A DNA stretch of 64,000 nt from NCBI RefSeq assembly GCF_013409045.1, contig NZ_JACCBT010000001.1, positions 4,836,001 through 4,900,000 on the forward strand, written 5' to 3'. The translations under genes were made by a program, and so were the position numbers. Below, in pieces: positions 53,000 through 61,767 of this stretch. How positions within the stretch are numbered: position 1 is the stretch's first letter; every line of letters starts with the position of its first letter. The notes under the pieces were generated by a model that was not told the origin of the DNA, searched no databases, and saw only the letters and a program-made list of their open reading frames with translations. This DNA is from Actinomadura citrea. GTDB lineage: Bacteria; Actinomycetota; Actinomycetes; Streptosporangiales; Streptosporangiaceae.

Positions 53000-53028
53000 C
53001 CTGAGACATATCGACCATGTGTCTCAGG
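53000..53028 (+). promoter_or_regulatory. Inverted repeat upstream of the VWA protein gene
   Basis: CCTGAGACA (53000-53008) and TGTCTCAGG (53020-53028) with an 11-base spacer, 64 bases before the ATG. It is less GC-rich than its surroundings and looks like an operator. Confidence 0.45.
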
Positions 53029-53091
53029 GGCGGGCCGGCCACCCACGGCGCGACGCGGCCCGCAGCCCCGCCCGGGAAACGGAGATCGGCC

Positions 53092-55113
53092 ATGAGCGCA
53101 TTCGACGACGTGCCCGAGTGGGCGCCTCGGAACCAGCCGGAACCGGGCGGCCCCGAGTCCCCCTACACCTTTCTCGGGGCCTCGCACCCGGCCGGGCCGC
53201 CGCCCCGCCGCGCGGCGGGCGGGCATGAGGGCGAGCCCTTCGACGCCTTCAGCAGACCCGACCGCACGCCGCGTCCCCCGGGCCCGGCGCACGCCGCCGC
53301 CAGGCAGCCGCGAGGGCCGTGGGCTCTCGGCAGGGGCCGCCCGCCGCGGCGGGTCGGCGGGATCCTGCTCGGACCGCTGGCGGGCGCGATCGGCCTGGTG
53401 CTGCTCACCGGGTTCGGCGCGTACGCGCTCGCCTCGCCGGGCGACGGCTGCTCCGGCGGCGCCGCGCTGACGCTCGACGTGGCCGCGGCGCCGGACGTCG
53501 CGCCCGCGGTCGCGCGGTCGGCGGGGCGCTTCAACGACGCGGGGCACCGGGTGGACGGGCGGTGCGCCCGCGCGCGGGTGCGCGCCGCCGATCCCGCCGC
53601 GGTGGCGACGCTGCTGTCCGGCAAGGGCGTGGCCGGCGTCGCCCGCAGGCCGGACGTCTGGATCCCCGACTCCTCGCTGTGGACCAAGCTCGTCGGCGGT
53701 TCCGGGCGGGCCCCGGCCGCCGGCGCTCCGGGACGGCCCGCCGGGATCGCCTCGTCCCCGATCGTCCTGGCCGCGCCGCGCGGCCTGGCGACGCAGCTGC
53801 GCAACCTCGGCGCCCCGGAGCGGCCTGCCTGGAGGGACCTGCTCGCCGCGGCCGGGACGGCCTCGGGCGCCGAGCGGGATCCGGCCGCCGGGCCCGGCAC
53901 CGGGGTCATCCCTCCGCGGCTGTTCCGGCTCCAGGTCCCCGACCCGGCCCGCAGCGCGACCGGCATGGGCTCGCTGATCCTGGCCGGTGCGGTGCTGGGC
54001 GGCGCCCCCGGCGGGGAGGCGTCGTTCACCGGTGTGGTCCGCACGATCCGGGAGGGCGTCGCCGTCTCCGTGGACGCCGCGTTCACGGCGTTCGCGACGT
54101 CCGCCTCGCCCGGCCAGGGCGAGGCCGACCGCTACCCGGTCGCGATGGCGCCCGAGCAGGCGGTGTTCGCCTACAACGCGCGGCGTCCGGCCGAGCCGGC
54201 CGTCGCGGTGTACCCGGAGGAGGGGACGGTCTACCTCGACTATCCGGTCGCCGTCCTGGCGGAGGACCGGGCCAAGGCGGGCGCCGCGCGGATGCTGGAG
54301 ACGGCCCTCGCGGACAGGGCGACCCGGGACGACCTGCGGCGGCTGGGCTTCCGGGCACCCGGCGGAGCGGCGCCCGCGTCGTTCTCCCCGCGGACCGGCC
54401 TGGACCCGCGACCCCCGCGGGCGCTCCCCGAGACGCCGGCGGCGGACGTGCGGCGCACCATGCAGTCGTGGGCCCAGCTGTCGCTGAGCATCCGGATGCT
54501 GAGCATCATCGACGTGTCGGGGTCCATGGACGAGGGGGTCGCGCCGGGCGTGACGCGGCTGCAGTCCACGGTGCGCACCGCCCAGGGCGGGCTCGCGCTG
54601 CTGCCGGACGACAGCGAGCTCGGCCAGTGGATCTTCTCCACGGACCTGCAGGGCGGCCGGGACTGGCGGGAGCTGGTCAGTGTGGGACCGCTCAACCAGC
54701 GGCTGGGCTCGGCGACCCGGCGGCAGCTCGTGCTGAGCGCGTTCGCGCGGATCCGGGTGAAGGAGCACGGCGACACCGGCCTGTACGACACGGTGATGGC
54801 CGCGTTCGACTACATGAAGCGGACCTACAAGCCCGAGTACGTGAACTCCGTCCTCCTGTGGACGGACGGGGAGAACGAGGACCCGCGCGGCCCGTCCCTG
54901 GAGGAGACCCTCGACCACATGCGGCGCGAGTACGACCCGGAGCGCCCCGTCCAGGTCAACATGCTGGGCTACGGATCGGACGTGGACGTCAACGAGCTGC
55001 GGCGCATCGCGCAGGTGACGCACGGGGACGCCTATGTGGCCGAGACGCCCGGGCAGATCCAGGCGATCTTCCTCAGGGCCGTCTCGCGCCGGGTCTGCGA
55101 GCCCGACTGCTGA
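53092..55113 (+). CDS. Membrane-anchored solute-binding-like protein with C-terminal VWA domain
   Basis: 673 residues from ATG 53092 (GGAG upstream). The disordered cytoplasmic N-terminus (1-85) is rich in Pro, Gly and Arg; one membrane helix (about 89-112) follows; then a periplasmic-binding-protein-like domain (about 120-440: FNDAGHRVDGRCARARVRAADP, PIVLAAPRGLA); then a von Willebrand A domain with an intact metal site DVSGSMDE (Asp474, Ser476, Ser478) and LLWTDGENED. Such fused proteins are widespread in actinomycetes and probably mediate metal-dependent adhesion or complex assembly outside the membrane. Specific role unknown. Confidence 0.85.
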   Translation: MSAFDDVPEWAPRNQPEPGGPESPYTFLGASHPAGPPPRRAAGGHEGEPFDAFSRPDRTPRPPGPAHAAARQPRGPWALGRGRPPRRVGGILLGPLAGAIGLVLLTGFGAYALASPGDGCSGGAALTLDVAAAPDVAPAVARSAGRFNDAGHRVDGRCARARVRAADPAAVATLLSGKGVAGVARRPDVWIPDSSLWTKLVGGSGRAPAAGAPGRPAGIASSPIVLAAPRGLATQLRNLGAPERPAWRDLLAAAGTASGAERDPAAGPGTGVIPPRLFRLQVPDPARSATGMGSLILAGAVLGGAPGGEASFTGVVRTIREGVAVSVDAAFTAFATSASPGQGEADRYPVAMAPEQAVFAYNARRPAEPAVAVYPEEGTVYLDYPVAVLAEDRAKAGAARMLETALADRATRDDLRRLGFRAPGGAAPASFSPRTGLDPRPPRALPETPAADVRRTMQSWAQLSLSIRMLSIIDVSGSMDEGVAPGVTRLQSTVRTAQGGLALLPDDSELGQWIFSTDLQGGRDWRELVSVGPLNQRLGSATRRQLVLSAFARIRVKEHGDTGLYDTVMAAFDYMKRTYKPEYVNSVLLWTDGENEDPRGPSLEETLDHMRREYDPERPVQVNMLGYGSDVDVNELRRIAQVTHGDAYVAETPGQIQAIFLRAVSRRVCEPDC

Positions 55114-55152
55114 ACCGCCGGCGGGCCGCCCTCGCCCGGCCACCTCTCGTAT

Positions 55153-55202
55153 TTGATTCTAGAACTACCTTCGAGTTAACTTAGCGTTCTGTTAACAACG
55201 CT
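55153..55202 (+). promoter_or_regulatory. Promoter and palindromic operator of the acyl-CoA dehydrogenase operon
   Basis: TTGATT (55153-55158), 18-base spacer, TAACTT (55177-55182). Overlapping it are two GTTAAC sites (55175 and 55191) and an inverted repeat AGCGTT-N8-AACGCT (55183-55202) across the expected transcript start. The patch is strikingly AT-rich. It is the likely target of the TetR regulator encoded as third gene of the operon. Confidence 0.55.
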
Positions 55203-55219
55203 GGCGAGAGGGGCACGGC

Positions 55220-56371
55220 GTGCGCCGCACCGTTTTCAACGAGGACCACGAGGCCTTCCGGGACACGATCCGGGCGTTCATCGAGGCCGAGGTGGCCCCG
55301 GTCTACGAGGAGTGGGAGAACGCCGGCCATCCGCCGCGGGACTTCTACGCCAAGCTCGGCGAGCTGGGCGTGTTCGGCATCCAGGTGCCCGAGGAGTACG
55401 GCGGCGCGGGCGAGACGAGCTTCAAGTACCAGGCCGTGATCTCCGAGGAGTGCGCCCGCGCCGGGGTGAGCTTCGGCGGCTACGGCGTGCACGTCAACCT
55501 CGTCCTGCCCTACCTGCTGAAGTACGGGTCGCAGGAGCAGAAGAAGCGCTGGCTGCCGCCGTTCGTGTCCGGCGAGATGATGACGGCGATCGCGATGACC
55601 GAGCCCGGAACCGGCTCCGACCTCGCGGGCATGCAGACCACGGCGAAGCGGGACGGCGACCACTACGTCCTGAACGGCGCCAAGACGTTCATCACCGGCG
55701 GCGTCCTCGCCGACCGGGTGCTCGTGGTCGCGCGGACGTCCCCGGCCACGCCGGAGAACCGGCGGGCGGGCCTGTCGATCCTCGCCGTGGACACCCGCAG
55801 CGAGGGCTACGCGGTCGGCCGCAAGCTGGAGAAGATCGGGCTGCGGAGCTCCGACACCGCCGAGCTGTCGTTCACCGACGTCCGGGTGCCCGTGGAGGAC
55901 CTGCTCGGCGAGGAGGGACGCGGGTTCGAGTACCTGACGCACAACCTCGCCGAAGAGCGCCTCGGCATCGCGACCAGCTCCTACGCGTCGGCGGCCGCCG
56001 CCGTGGAGTTCGCCCGCAAATACGTCCAGGAGCGCACCGTCTTCGGCAAGACCGTGTCGTCGTTCCAGAACACCAAGTTCGTGCTGGCCGAGTGCGCCAC
56101 CGAGGTCGAGGCCGCCCGCTCGCTCGTCGACCGCTGCATCGAGGCGCTGGACGCGGGCGAGCTCACTCCCGCCGACGCCGCCGTCTGCAAGCTGTTCTGC
56201 ACCGAGGTGCAGGCCCGCGTCGTCGACAAGTGCCTCCAGTTGCACGGCGGCTACGGCTACATCCTGGAGTACCCGATCGCGCGCCTGTACGCCGACGCCC
56301 GGGTCGCCCGGATCTACGGCGGCACCAGCGAGGTGCTCAAGACCATCATCGCCAAGGACATCCAGGTCTGA
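55220..56371 (+). CDS. Acyl-CoA dehydrogenase (long-chain/isovaleryl-type active site)
   Basis: 383 residues, FAD enzyme introducing the alpha-beta double bond in acyl-CoA. Family motifs: IAMTEPGTGSDLAGM, YVLNGAKTFITGG and the C-terminal LHGGYGYILEYPIARLYADAR. The usual catalytic Glu of YEGT is Gly here (IYGGTSEV); a Glu in NLAEERLGIA matches the alternative catalytic position of long-chain and isovaleryl-CoA dehydrogenases. First gene of an operon with an SDR dehydrogenase and TetR regulator. The start is GTG 55220 with GAGAGGGG upstream. Confidence 0.93.
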   Translation: MRRTVFNEDHEAFRDTIRAFIEAEVAPVYEEWENAGHPPRDFYAKLGELGVFGIQVPEEYGGAGETSFKYQAVISEECARAGVSFGGYGVHVNLVLPYLLKYGSQEQKKRWLPPFVSGEMMTAIAMTEPGTGSDLAGMQTTAKRDGDHYVLNGAKTFITGGVLADRVLVVARTSPATPENRRAGLSILAVDTRSEGYAVGRKLEKIGLRSSDTAELSFTDVRVPVEDLLGEEGRGFEYLTHNLAEERLGIATSSYASAAAAVEFARKYVQERTVFGKTVSSFQNTKFVLAECATEVEAARSLVDRCIEALDAGELTPADAAVCKLFCTEVQARVVDKCLQLHGGYGYILEYPIARLYADARVARIYGGTSEVLKTIIAKDIQV

Positions 56372-56387
56372 CGGAAGGGCTGCGCAC

Positions 56388-57143
56388 ATGACCGACACCC
56401 GGGTGGCCATCGTCACCGGCGCCGCGCGCGGCATCGGCGCCGCCACCGCCGTCCGCCTCGCCAGGGAGGGCTTCGCCGTCGCGGTCTGCGACCTCGACGA
56501 GGCCGCCTGCGCCGACACGGTCGAGACGATCACCAAGGACGGCGGCACCGCGCTCGCCGTCGGCGTGGACGTCGCCGACACGGCGCGGGCCGACGCCGCC
56601 GTCGCGCGCGTCGCCGCGGAGCTCGGACCGCCCCTCGTCCTCGTGAACAACGCCGGCATCACCCGCGACAACCTGCTGTTCAAGATGTCCGACGACGACT
56701 GGGACGCGGTCCTGTCGGTGCACCTGCGCGGCTCGTTCGTGATGACCCGCGCCGCGCAGGCGCACATGACGAAGGCCGGATGGGGCCGGATCGTGAACCT
56801 GTCGTCGGTGTCGGCCCTCGGCAACCGCGGCCAGGTCAACTACTCGGCGGCCAAGGCGGGCCTCCAGGGGTTCACGAAGACGCTGGCGATCGAGCTGGGC
56901 AGGTTCGGGGTGACGGCCAACGCGATCGCGCCCGGGTTCATCGCCACCGAGATGACCGCCGCGACCGCCGCCCGCGTCGGCGTCGACTTCGAGGACTTCA
57001 AGGCCGCCGCCGCCAGGGAGATCCCGGTCCGGCGCGTCGGCGTCCCCGAGGACATCGCCGGGACCGTCGCGTTCCTGGTCGGCGACGACGCCTCCTTCGT
57101 CTCCGGCCAGGTCATCTATGTGGCCGGTGGTCCCCGCGCGTGA
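56388..57143 (+). CDS. SDR oxidoreductase, FabG-like
   Basis: 251 residues. TGAARGIG cofactor loop, NNAGITRDNLLFKMSD, catalytic Ser (NLSSVSALG) and YSAAKAG, C-terminal VIYVAGGPRA. The Asp after the second strand (VAVCDLDEAA) favours NAD over NADP. In this operon it probably oxidises a 3-hydroxyacyl-CoA or similar intermediate after the dehydrogenase step, rather than serving fatty-acid synthesis. It starts 16 bases after the dehydrogenase stop. Confidence 0.92.
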   Translation: MTDTRVAIVTGAARGIGAATAVRLAREGFAVAVCDLDEAACADTVETITKDGGTALAVGVDVADTARADAAVARVAAELGPPLVLVNNAGITRDNLLFKMSDDDWDAVLSVHLRGSFVMTRAAQAHMTKAGWGRIVNLSSVSALGNRGQVNYSAAKAGLQGFTKTLAIELGRFGVTANAIAPGFIATEMTAATAARVGVDFEDFKAAAAREIPVRRVGVPEDIAGTVAFLVGDDASFVSGQVIYVAGGPRA

Positions 57144-57717
57144 CGGGGCGGCCCGGGTGCGCGACCGGGAGGGGACGGAGGAGTCGCTGCGCGCCGCGGC
57201 GGTCGCGCTCCTGCGGCGCGGCGGCGTCCTGGCCGGGCTGAACCTGCGCCAGGTCGCCGACGAGGCCGGGGTCAACCGCGGGCTGGTCTACCAGTACTTC
57301 GGGTCGCGGCGGGCGCTGCTGCGCTCGGCGCTGTTCCACCGGTCGCGCCCGAACGCCGAGGACGCGGTGGACGCGGCCGGGCTGCCGCTGCGCGAGCGGC
57401 TGGCGCGGCTGTTCTGGACGAGCCTGCGCAACCCCGAGCCGGTCCGGCTGGCGACGCTGCTGGTGCTGGACGGCGACGACCGGCCCCGGGTCCTGCTCAA
57501 CCGGGGCGCGGGCAGGGAGGACCTCGCGGCGGAGGCGGAGCGCGGCGACCTGCCGGTCGGGGACGTGGCGGCCGTGCAGGCGGCCATCGCGTCCACGGTC
57601 TACGGGTACACGCTGCTGCGCGAGCACCTGGCGCGGGAGATCGGCGTGCCCGCCGAGGAGCTCGACGAGCGCATGGCCCGCTGTGTGGAGGCCATGTTCG
57701 TACGCCGCCCCGACTAG
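57118..57717 (+). CDS. TetR family regulator
   Basis: 199 residues. N-terminal TetR helix-turn-helix: SLRAAAVALLRRGGVLAGLNLRQVADEAGVNRGLVYQYFGSRRALL. The C-terminal helical domain binds an unknown ligand, plausibly an acyl-CoA given the operon. ATG 57118 overlaps the SDR gene by 26 bases; an alternative start is GTG 57157. It ends tail-to-tail with the BtuF-like gene, sharing CTAG as both stops. Confidence 0.9.
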   Translation: MWPVVPARDGAARVRDREGTEESLRAAAVALLRRGGVLAGLNLRQVADEAGVNRGLVYQYFGSRRALLRSALFHRSRPNAEDAVDAAGLPLRERLARLFWTSLRNPEPVRLATLLVLDGDDRPRVLLNRGAGREDLAAEAERGDLPVGDVAAVQAAIASTVYGYTLLREHLAREIGVPAEELDERMARCVEAMFVRRPD

Positions 57718-58484
57718 CGGGGGCGGGCCGCGGCGAGCCGTTCCGCGAGGGCGGCCGGGGCCTCGACGAGGGACGGGCCGTACCAGGTGAGGAGCCGGCC
57801 GCTGACGAGCGCGGCGTCGAGCCCGGGGAAGGACTCCGGGCCGTCGTCCTCGGTGAAGCGGTACGGCTCGTCCGGCAGGACCACCAGGTCCGCGCCGGCC
57901 GCGTTCAGCTCGTCCAGCGGGATCTTCGGATAGCGCTCGGGATGCCCGGCGTACACGTTGGACACGCCGAGGCGGGACAGGACGTCGCCGGTGAAGGTGT
58001 CGCGCCCGACGACCATCCACGGCCGCCGCCAGATCGGGATCACCGCCGCCCGGAACTCGCCGGGCGCGACGTCCGCCCATACGCGGGACGCCTCCTCCAG
58101 CCAGCCGGGCACCGGCGCCCGGCACGCCTCGGTGAGCATGCGCCGCAGCGACGCCAGTGCCTCCTCGACCGTGCGGATCCGCGTCATCCACACCGGCACG
58201 CCGGCCGCGCGCAGCGCCTCGACGTCGGCGGGCCGGTTCTCCTCGGTGTTGCCGACGACGACGTCGGGCCGCAGCCCGATGATCCGCTCCAGGTCGGGGT
58301 TCTTCGTACCCCTCACGCGCGGCACGTCCAGGCCCTCGGGGTGGGTGCACCAGTCGGTGGCGCCGACGAGCAGTTCCGGCGCGGTCGCCGCGACCGTCTC
58401 GGTCAGGGACGGGACGATCGACACGACGCGGCGCACCCGGTCCGGGACCGGGACCGGGGCGCCTGCGTCGTCGTGGACGGCCAT
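57714..58484 (-). CDS. BtuF-like helical-backbone metal/cobalamin receptor without signal peptide
   Basis: 256 residues. The COG0614 fold is clear: RRVVSIVPSLTETVAAT, LVGATDWCTHPEGL, IIGLRPDVVVGN, LGVSNVYAGHPERYPKIPLDEL, ADLVVLPDEPYRF. Typical members are exported and bind cobalamin or siderophores; this one starts MAVHDDAGAPVPV with no signal peptide or lipobox, so it should be cytoplasmic. It begins 11 bases after icmF, whose product uses adenosylcobalamin, suggesting a cofactor-related job. Confidence 0.85.
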   Translation of the reverse strand: MAVHDDAGAPVPVPDRVRRVVSIVPSLTETVAATAPELLVGATDWCTHPEGLDVPRVRGTKNPDLERIIGLRPDVVVGNTEENRPADVEALRAAGVPVWMTRIRTVEEALASLRRMLTEACRAPVPGWLEEASRVWADVAPGEFRAAVIPIWRRPWMVVGRDTFTGDVLSRLGVSNVYAGHPERYPKIPLDELNAAGADLVVLPDEPYRFTEDDGPESFPGLDAALVSGRLLTWYGPSLVEAPAALAERLAAARPR

Positions 58485-58495
58485 CGGCGAGGGCG

Positions 58496-61400
58496 TCAGA
58501 CGTTGCGGCGGTACTGGCCGCCGACCTCGAAGAAGGCGTCGGTGATCTGCTGGAGGCTGCACACGCGCGCCGCGTCCATCAGCACCGCGAACACGTTCTC
58601 GCCTGACCGGGCCGCGTCCTTGAGGGCGGCGAGGGCGGCCCGCGCCCCGTCCCGGTGCGCCTCCTGGTAGCCATGGACGCGGTCGAGCTGGGAGCGCTTC
58701 TCGTCCTCGGTGGCGCGGGCGAGCTCGATCGTCCTCGGCGTCCCGTCGCCGGCCTCGGGGCCGCGGAAGGTGTTGACGCCGATGATCGGCAGCGAGCCGT
58801 CGTGCTTGCGCTGCTCGTACAGCATCGACTCGTCCTGGATGCGGCCGCGCTGGTAGCCGGTCTCCATCGCGCCGAGGACGCCGCCGCGCTCGCTGATGCT
58901 GTCGAACTCGGCCAGCACCGCCTCCTCGACCAGGTCGGTCAGCTCGTCGATGACGAACGACCCCTGCAGCGGGTTCTCGTTCATCGCCAGGCCCCACTCG
59001 CGGTTGATGATGAGCTGGATCGCCAGGGCCCGCCGCACCGACTCGGCCGTCGGCGTGGTGACCGCCTCGTCGTAGGCGTTGGTGTGCAGGCTGTTGCAGT
59101 TGTCGTAGATGGCGATGAGCGCCTGCAGCGTCGTGCGGATGTCGTTGAAGTGCATCTCCTGCGCGTGCAGGGAGCGCCCGGACGTCTGCACGTGGTACTT
59201 GAGCTTCTGGCTGCGCTCGTTCGCGCCGTACCGGTCGCGCATGGCCACGGCCCAGATGCGGCGTGCCACCCGTCCGAGCACGTTGTACTCGGGGTCCATC
59301 CCGTTGGAGAAGAAGAACGACAGGTTGGGCGCGAAGTCGTCGATGTCCATGCCCCGCGCCAGGTAGGACTCGACGTAGGTGAAGCCGTTGGCGAGGGTGA
59401 ACGCGAGCTGGCTGATGGGGTTCGCCCCGGCCTCGGCGATGTGGTAGCCGGAGATGGACACCGAGTAGAAGTTGCGGACCTTGTTGGCGATGAACCACTC
59501 CTGGATGTCGCCCATCATCCGCAGCGAGAACTCGGTGGAGAAGATGCAGGTGTTCTGCCCCTGGTCCTCCTTGAGGATGTCGGCCTGCACGGTGCCGCGC
59601 ACGGTCGACAGCACGCGCGCGCGGATCTGCGCGGCCTCCTCCTCGGACGGCTCGCGGCCGTTCTCCTCGTGGAAGGCGTCCATTCCCTGGTCGACGGCCG
59701 TGTTGAGGAAGAACGCCAGGATCGTGGGCGCGGGACCGTTGATGGTCATCGACACCGAGGTGGTCGGGGACGACAGGTCGAACCCGTCGTAGAGCGCCTT
59801 CATGTCGTCCAGCGTGGCGATCGAGACCCCGGACGTGCCGACCTTGCCGTACACGTCGGGACGCTCGTCGGGGTCGCGCCCGTACAGGGTGACCGAGTCG
59901 AACGCGGTGGACAGGCGGGTCGCGGGCTGGCCCTCCGACAGCAGCTTGAAGCGGCGGTTGGTGCGGAAGGGGTCGCCCTCCCCCGCGAACATGCGGGCGG
60001 GGTCCTCGTTGTCGCGCTTGAACGGGAACACCCCGGCGGTGAAGGGGAACCGGCCGGGCAGGTTCTCGTTGCGCAGGAACCGCAGCAGTTCGCCGTGGTC
60101 GGTGTAGCGCGGCAGCGCGACGCGGGGGATCCGGCTGCCCGACAGGGACTCGCGCGTGAGCCTGGTGCGCAGCTCCCTGTCGCGGATCTTCACGACCTGC
60201 TCGTCGCCGGAGTAGGCCTCCACGACGGCGGGCCAGCCCCGGACCAGTTCGGCGTTCCCGGGCTCCACGTCCCGACGCGCCTTCTCCAGCAGGCCCTCGA
60301 CCTCGGAGGCGTCCGCCAGCTCGGCGCGCACCTCGTCCAGCCGCTGGACGCGCCGCACCGCCTCCATCTGCCTCACCGTGTCGGCGTGGTAGCCCCGCAC
60401 GGTCTCGGCGATGTCGGACAGGTACCGCACGCGGTTCGGCGGGATGACGGTCGCGGCGCCGGTCGACACCTTGGTCGCGACCTCGGGCAGGGCGCCGTCC
60501 TCCAGGCGCAGGCCGTGCTCGCCCAGCAGCTCGCCGAGGTGCCGATAGAGCGCGGTGACGCCGTCGTCGTTGAACGTGGCGGCGCTCGTGCCGAACACCG
60601 GCATGTCCTCGGGCCGCTGCCCGAACGCCTCCCGGTTGCGCACGAGCTGGCGGCCCACGTCCCGCAGCGCGTCGGCCGCGCCGCGCCGCTCGAACTTGTT
60701 GATCGCGACCACGTCCGCGAAGTCGAGCATGTCGATCTTCTCGAGCTGGGACGCGGCGCCGAACTCCGGCGTCATCACGTACAGCGACACGTCCACCAGC
60801 GGAACGATCGCGGCGTCGCCCTGCCCGATGCCGGGCGTCTCCAGGATCACCAGGTCGTAGCCGGCGGCCTTGCAGGCGAGGACGATGTCCTCGACGTTCT
60901 CCGGCAGCTCCCGGGCGCCCCGGGTGGCCAGCGAGCGGAAGAACACGCGGTCGCCGTCCAGGGAGTTCATCCTGATCCGGTCGCCGAGCAGCGCGCCGCC
61001 GCCGCGCCGCCGCGTCGGGTCCACGGCGAGCACCGCGACGCGCAGCCGGTCGCCCTGGTCGACGCGCAGCCGCCGCACCAGCTCGTCGGTGAGGGACGAC
61101 TTCCCGGACCCGCCCGTCCCGGTGATCCCCAGCACGGGGACCCGCCGCCCGGCCGCCGCCTCGGCGAGCCGCGCGCGGGCGTCCTCGGGCAGGCTCCCGG
61201 CCTGCAGGCAGGTGATGGTCCGGGCGAGGGCGCGCCGCTCCCCCGCCACCACGGCGCCGGCCGGCACGGGCTCGGCGGCCAGGTCGACGTCGCACTCGCG
61301 GACCAGCTCGTTGATCATGCCGGGCAGGCCGAGCCGCTGCCCGTCCTCCGGGGAGAAGATCCGCACGCCCGCACCGGACAGCCGCGCGATCTCCTCGTGC

Positions 61401-61723
61401 ACGATGACGCCGCCGCCACCGCCGAACACCTTCACGTGCTCGGCGCCGGCCTCCTTCAGGCTGCGCGACAGGTACTCGAAGTACTCGACGTGGCCGCCCT
61501 GGTAGGAGCTGATCGCCACGCCCTGCGCGTCCTCCTCCAGGACGGCGTCGACGACCTCGCGGACCGAGCGGTCGTGCCCGAGGTGCACGACCTCGGCGCC
61601 CTGGGACTGCAGGATGCGCCGCATGATGTTGATGGCCGCGTCATGGCCGTCGAACAGCGCCGCGGCCGTCACGAAGCGCACCGGGTGCACCGGCGCGTGC
61701 AGTTCCCCCGTCACCGTCCCCAC
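58496..61723 (-). CDS. icmF: Fused isobutyryl-CoA mutase IcmF
   Basis: 1075 residues. Domains in order: B12-binding (about 15-145) with base-off motif LFDGHDAAINIMRRIL (axial His27) and GGGGGVIVHEE; MeaB-like G-protein chaperone with P-loop GTGGSGKSS (202-210) and NKFERRGA; linker; mutase TIM barrel (about 540-1075) with FPFTAGVFPFKR, AFDSVTLYGRDP and SVSMTINGPAPTI. This fusion order is diagnostic of IcmF, which interconverts isobutyryl- and n-butyryl-CoA (and, less well, isovaleryl/pivalyl-CoA). The FPF pattern, rather than the YPFVRGPY of methylmalonyl-CoA mutase, supports that choice. GTG 61723 or 61714 may be the start. Confidence 0.95.
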   Translation of the reverse strand: MGTVTGELHAPVHPVRFVTAAALFDGHDAAINIMRRILQSQGAEVVHLGHDRSVREVVDAVLEEDAQGVAISSYQGGHVEYFEYLSRSLKEAGAEHVKVFGGGGGVIVHEEIARLSGAGVRIFSPEDGQRLGLPGMINELVRECDVDLAAEPVPAGAVVAGERRALARTITCLQAGSLPEDARARLAEAAAGRRVPVLGITGTGGSGKSSLTDELVRRLRVDQGDRLRVAVLAVDPTRRRGGGALLGDRIRMNSLDGDRVFFRSLATRGARELPENVEDIVLACKAAGYDLVILETPGIGQGDAAIVPLVDVSLYVMTPEFGAASQLEKIDMLDFADVVAINKFERRGAADALRDVGRQLVRNREAFGQRPEDMPVFGTSAATFNDDGVTALYRHLGELLGEHGLRLEDGALPEVATKVSTGAATVIPPNRVRYLSDIAETVRGYHADTVRQMEAVRRVQRLDEVRAELADASEVEGLLEKARRDVEPGNAELVRGWPAVVEAYSGDEQVVKIRDRELRTRLTRESLSGSRIPRVALPRYTDHGELLRFLRNENLPGRFPFTAGVFPFKRDNEDPARMFAGEGDPFRTNRRFKLLSEGQPATRLSTAFDSVTLYGRDPDERPDVYGKVGTSGVSIATLDDMKALYDGFDLSSPTTSVSMTINGPAPTILAFFLNTAVDQGMDAFHEENGREPSEEEAAQIRARVLSTVRGTVQADILKEDQGQNTCIFSTEFSLRMMGDIQEWFIANKVRNFYSVSISGYHIAEAGANPISQLAFTLANGFTYVESYLARGMDIDDFAPNLSFFFSNGMDPEYNVLGRVARRIWAVAMRDRYGANERSQKLKYHVQTSGRSLHAQEMHFNDIRTTLQALIAIYDNCNSLHTNAYDEAVTTPTAESVRRALAIQLIINREWGLAMNENPLQGSFVIDELTDLVEEAVLAEFDSISERGGVLGAMETGYQRGRIQDESMLYEQRKHDGSLPIIGVNTFRGPEAGDGTPRTIELARATEDEKRSQLDRVHGYQEAHRDGARAALAALKDAARSGENVFAVLMDAARVCSLQQITDAFFEVGGQYRRNV

Positions 61724-61731
61724 CCCAGACC

Positions 61732-61760
61732 TTGGACATCCAATATTTGGAAGTTAAAAT
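61732..61760 (+). promoter_or_regulatory. marR promoter with palindromic operator filling the spacer
   Basis: TTGGAC (61732-61737), 17-base spacer, TAAAAT (61755-61760), then seven bases to GTG 61768. ACATCCAATATTTGGAAGT (61736-61754) is a 19-base near-palindrome with a perfect TCCAA-TAT-TTGGA core. It occupies the spacer and lies 13 bases from the divergent icmF start, well placed to control both genes. Confidence 0.65.
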
Positions 61761-61767
61761 AGTTTCC

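Noticed and set aside
52974-53228. 84-codon plus-strand frame before the VWA gene
   Set aside because: No ribosome-binding site, overlaps the inverted repeat and the VWA start in another frame, and has an Arg-rich antisense-like composition.
57714-61295. 1193-codon minus-strand frame joining the BtuF-like protein to an out-of-frame reading of icmF
   Set aside because: Only its last 256 codons are real; the rest is a frame-shifted reading of icmF, so there is no BtuF fusion.
58655-61762. 1035-codon plus-strand frame opposite icmF
   Set aside because: Fully antisense to IcmF, no domain or ribosome-binding signal.
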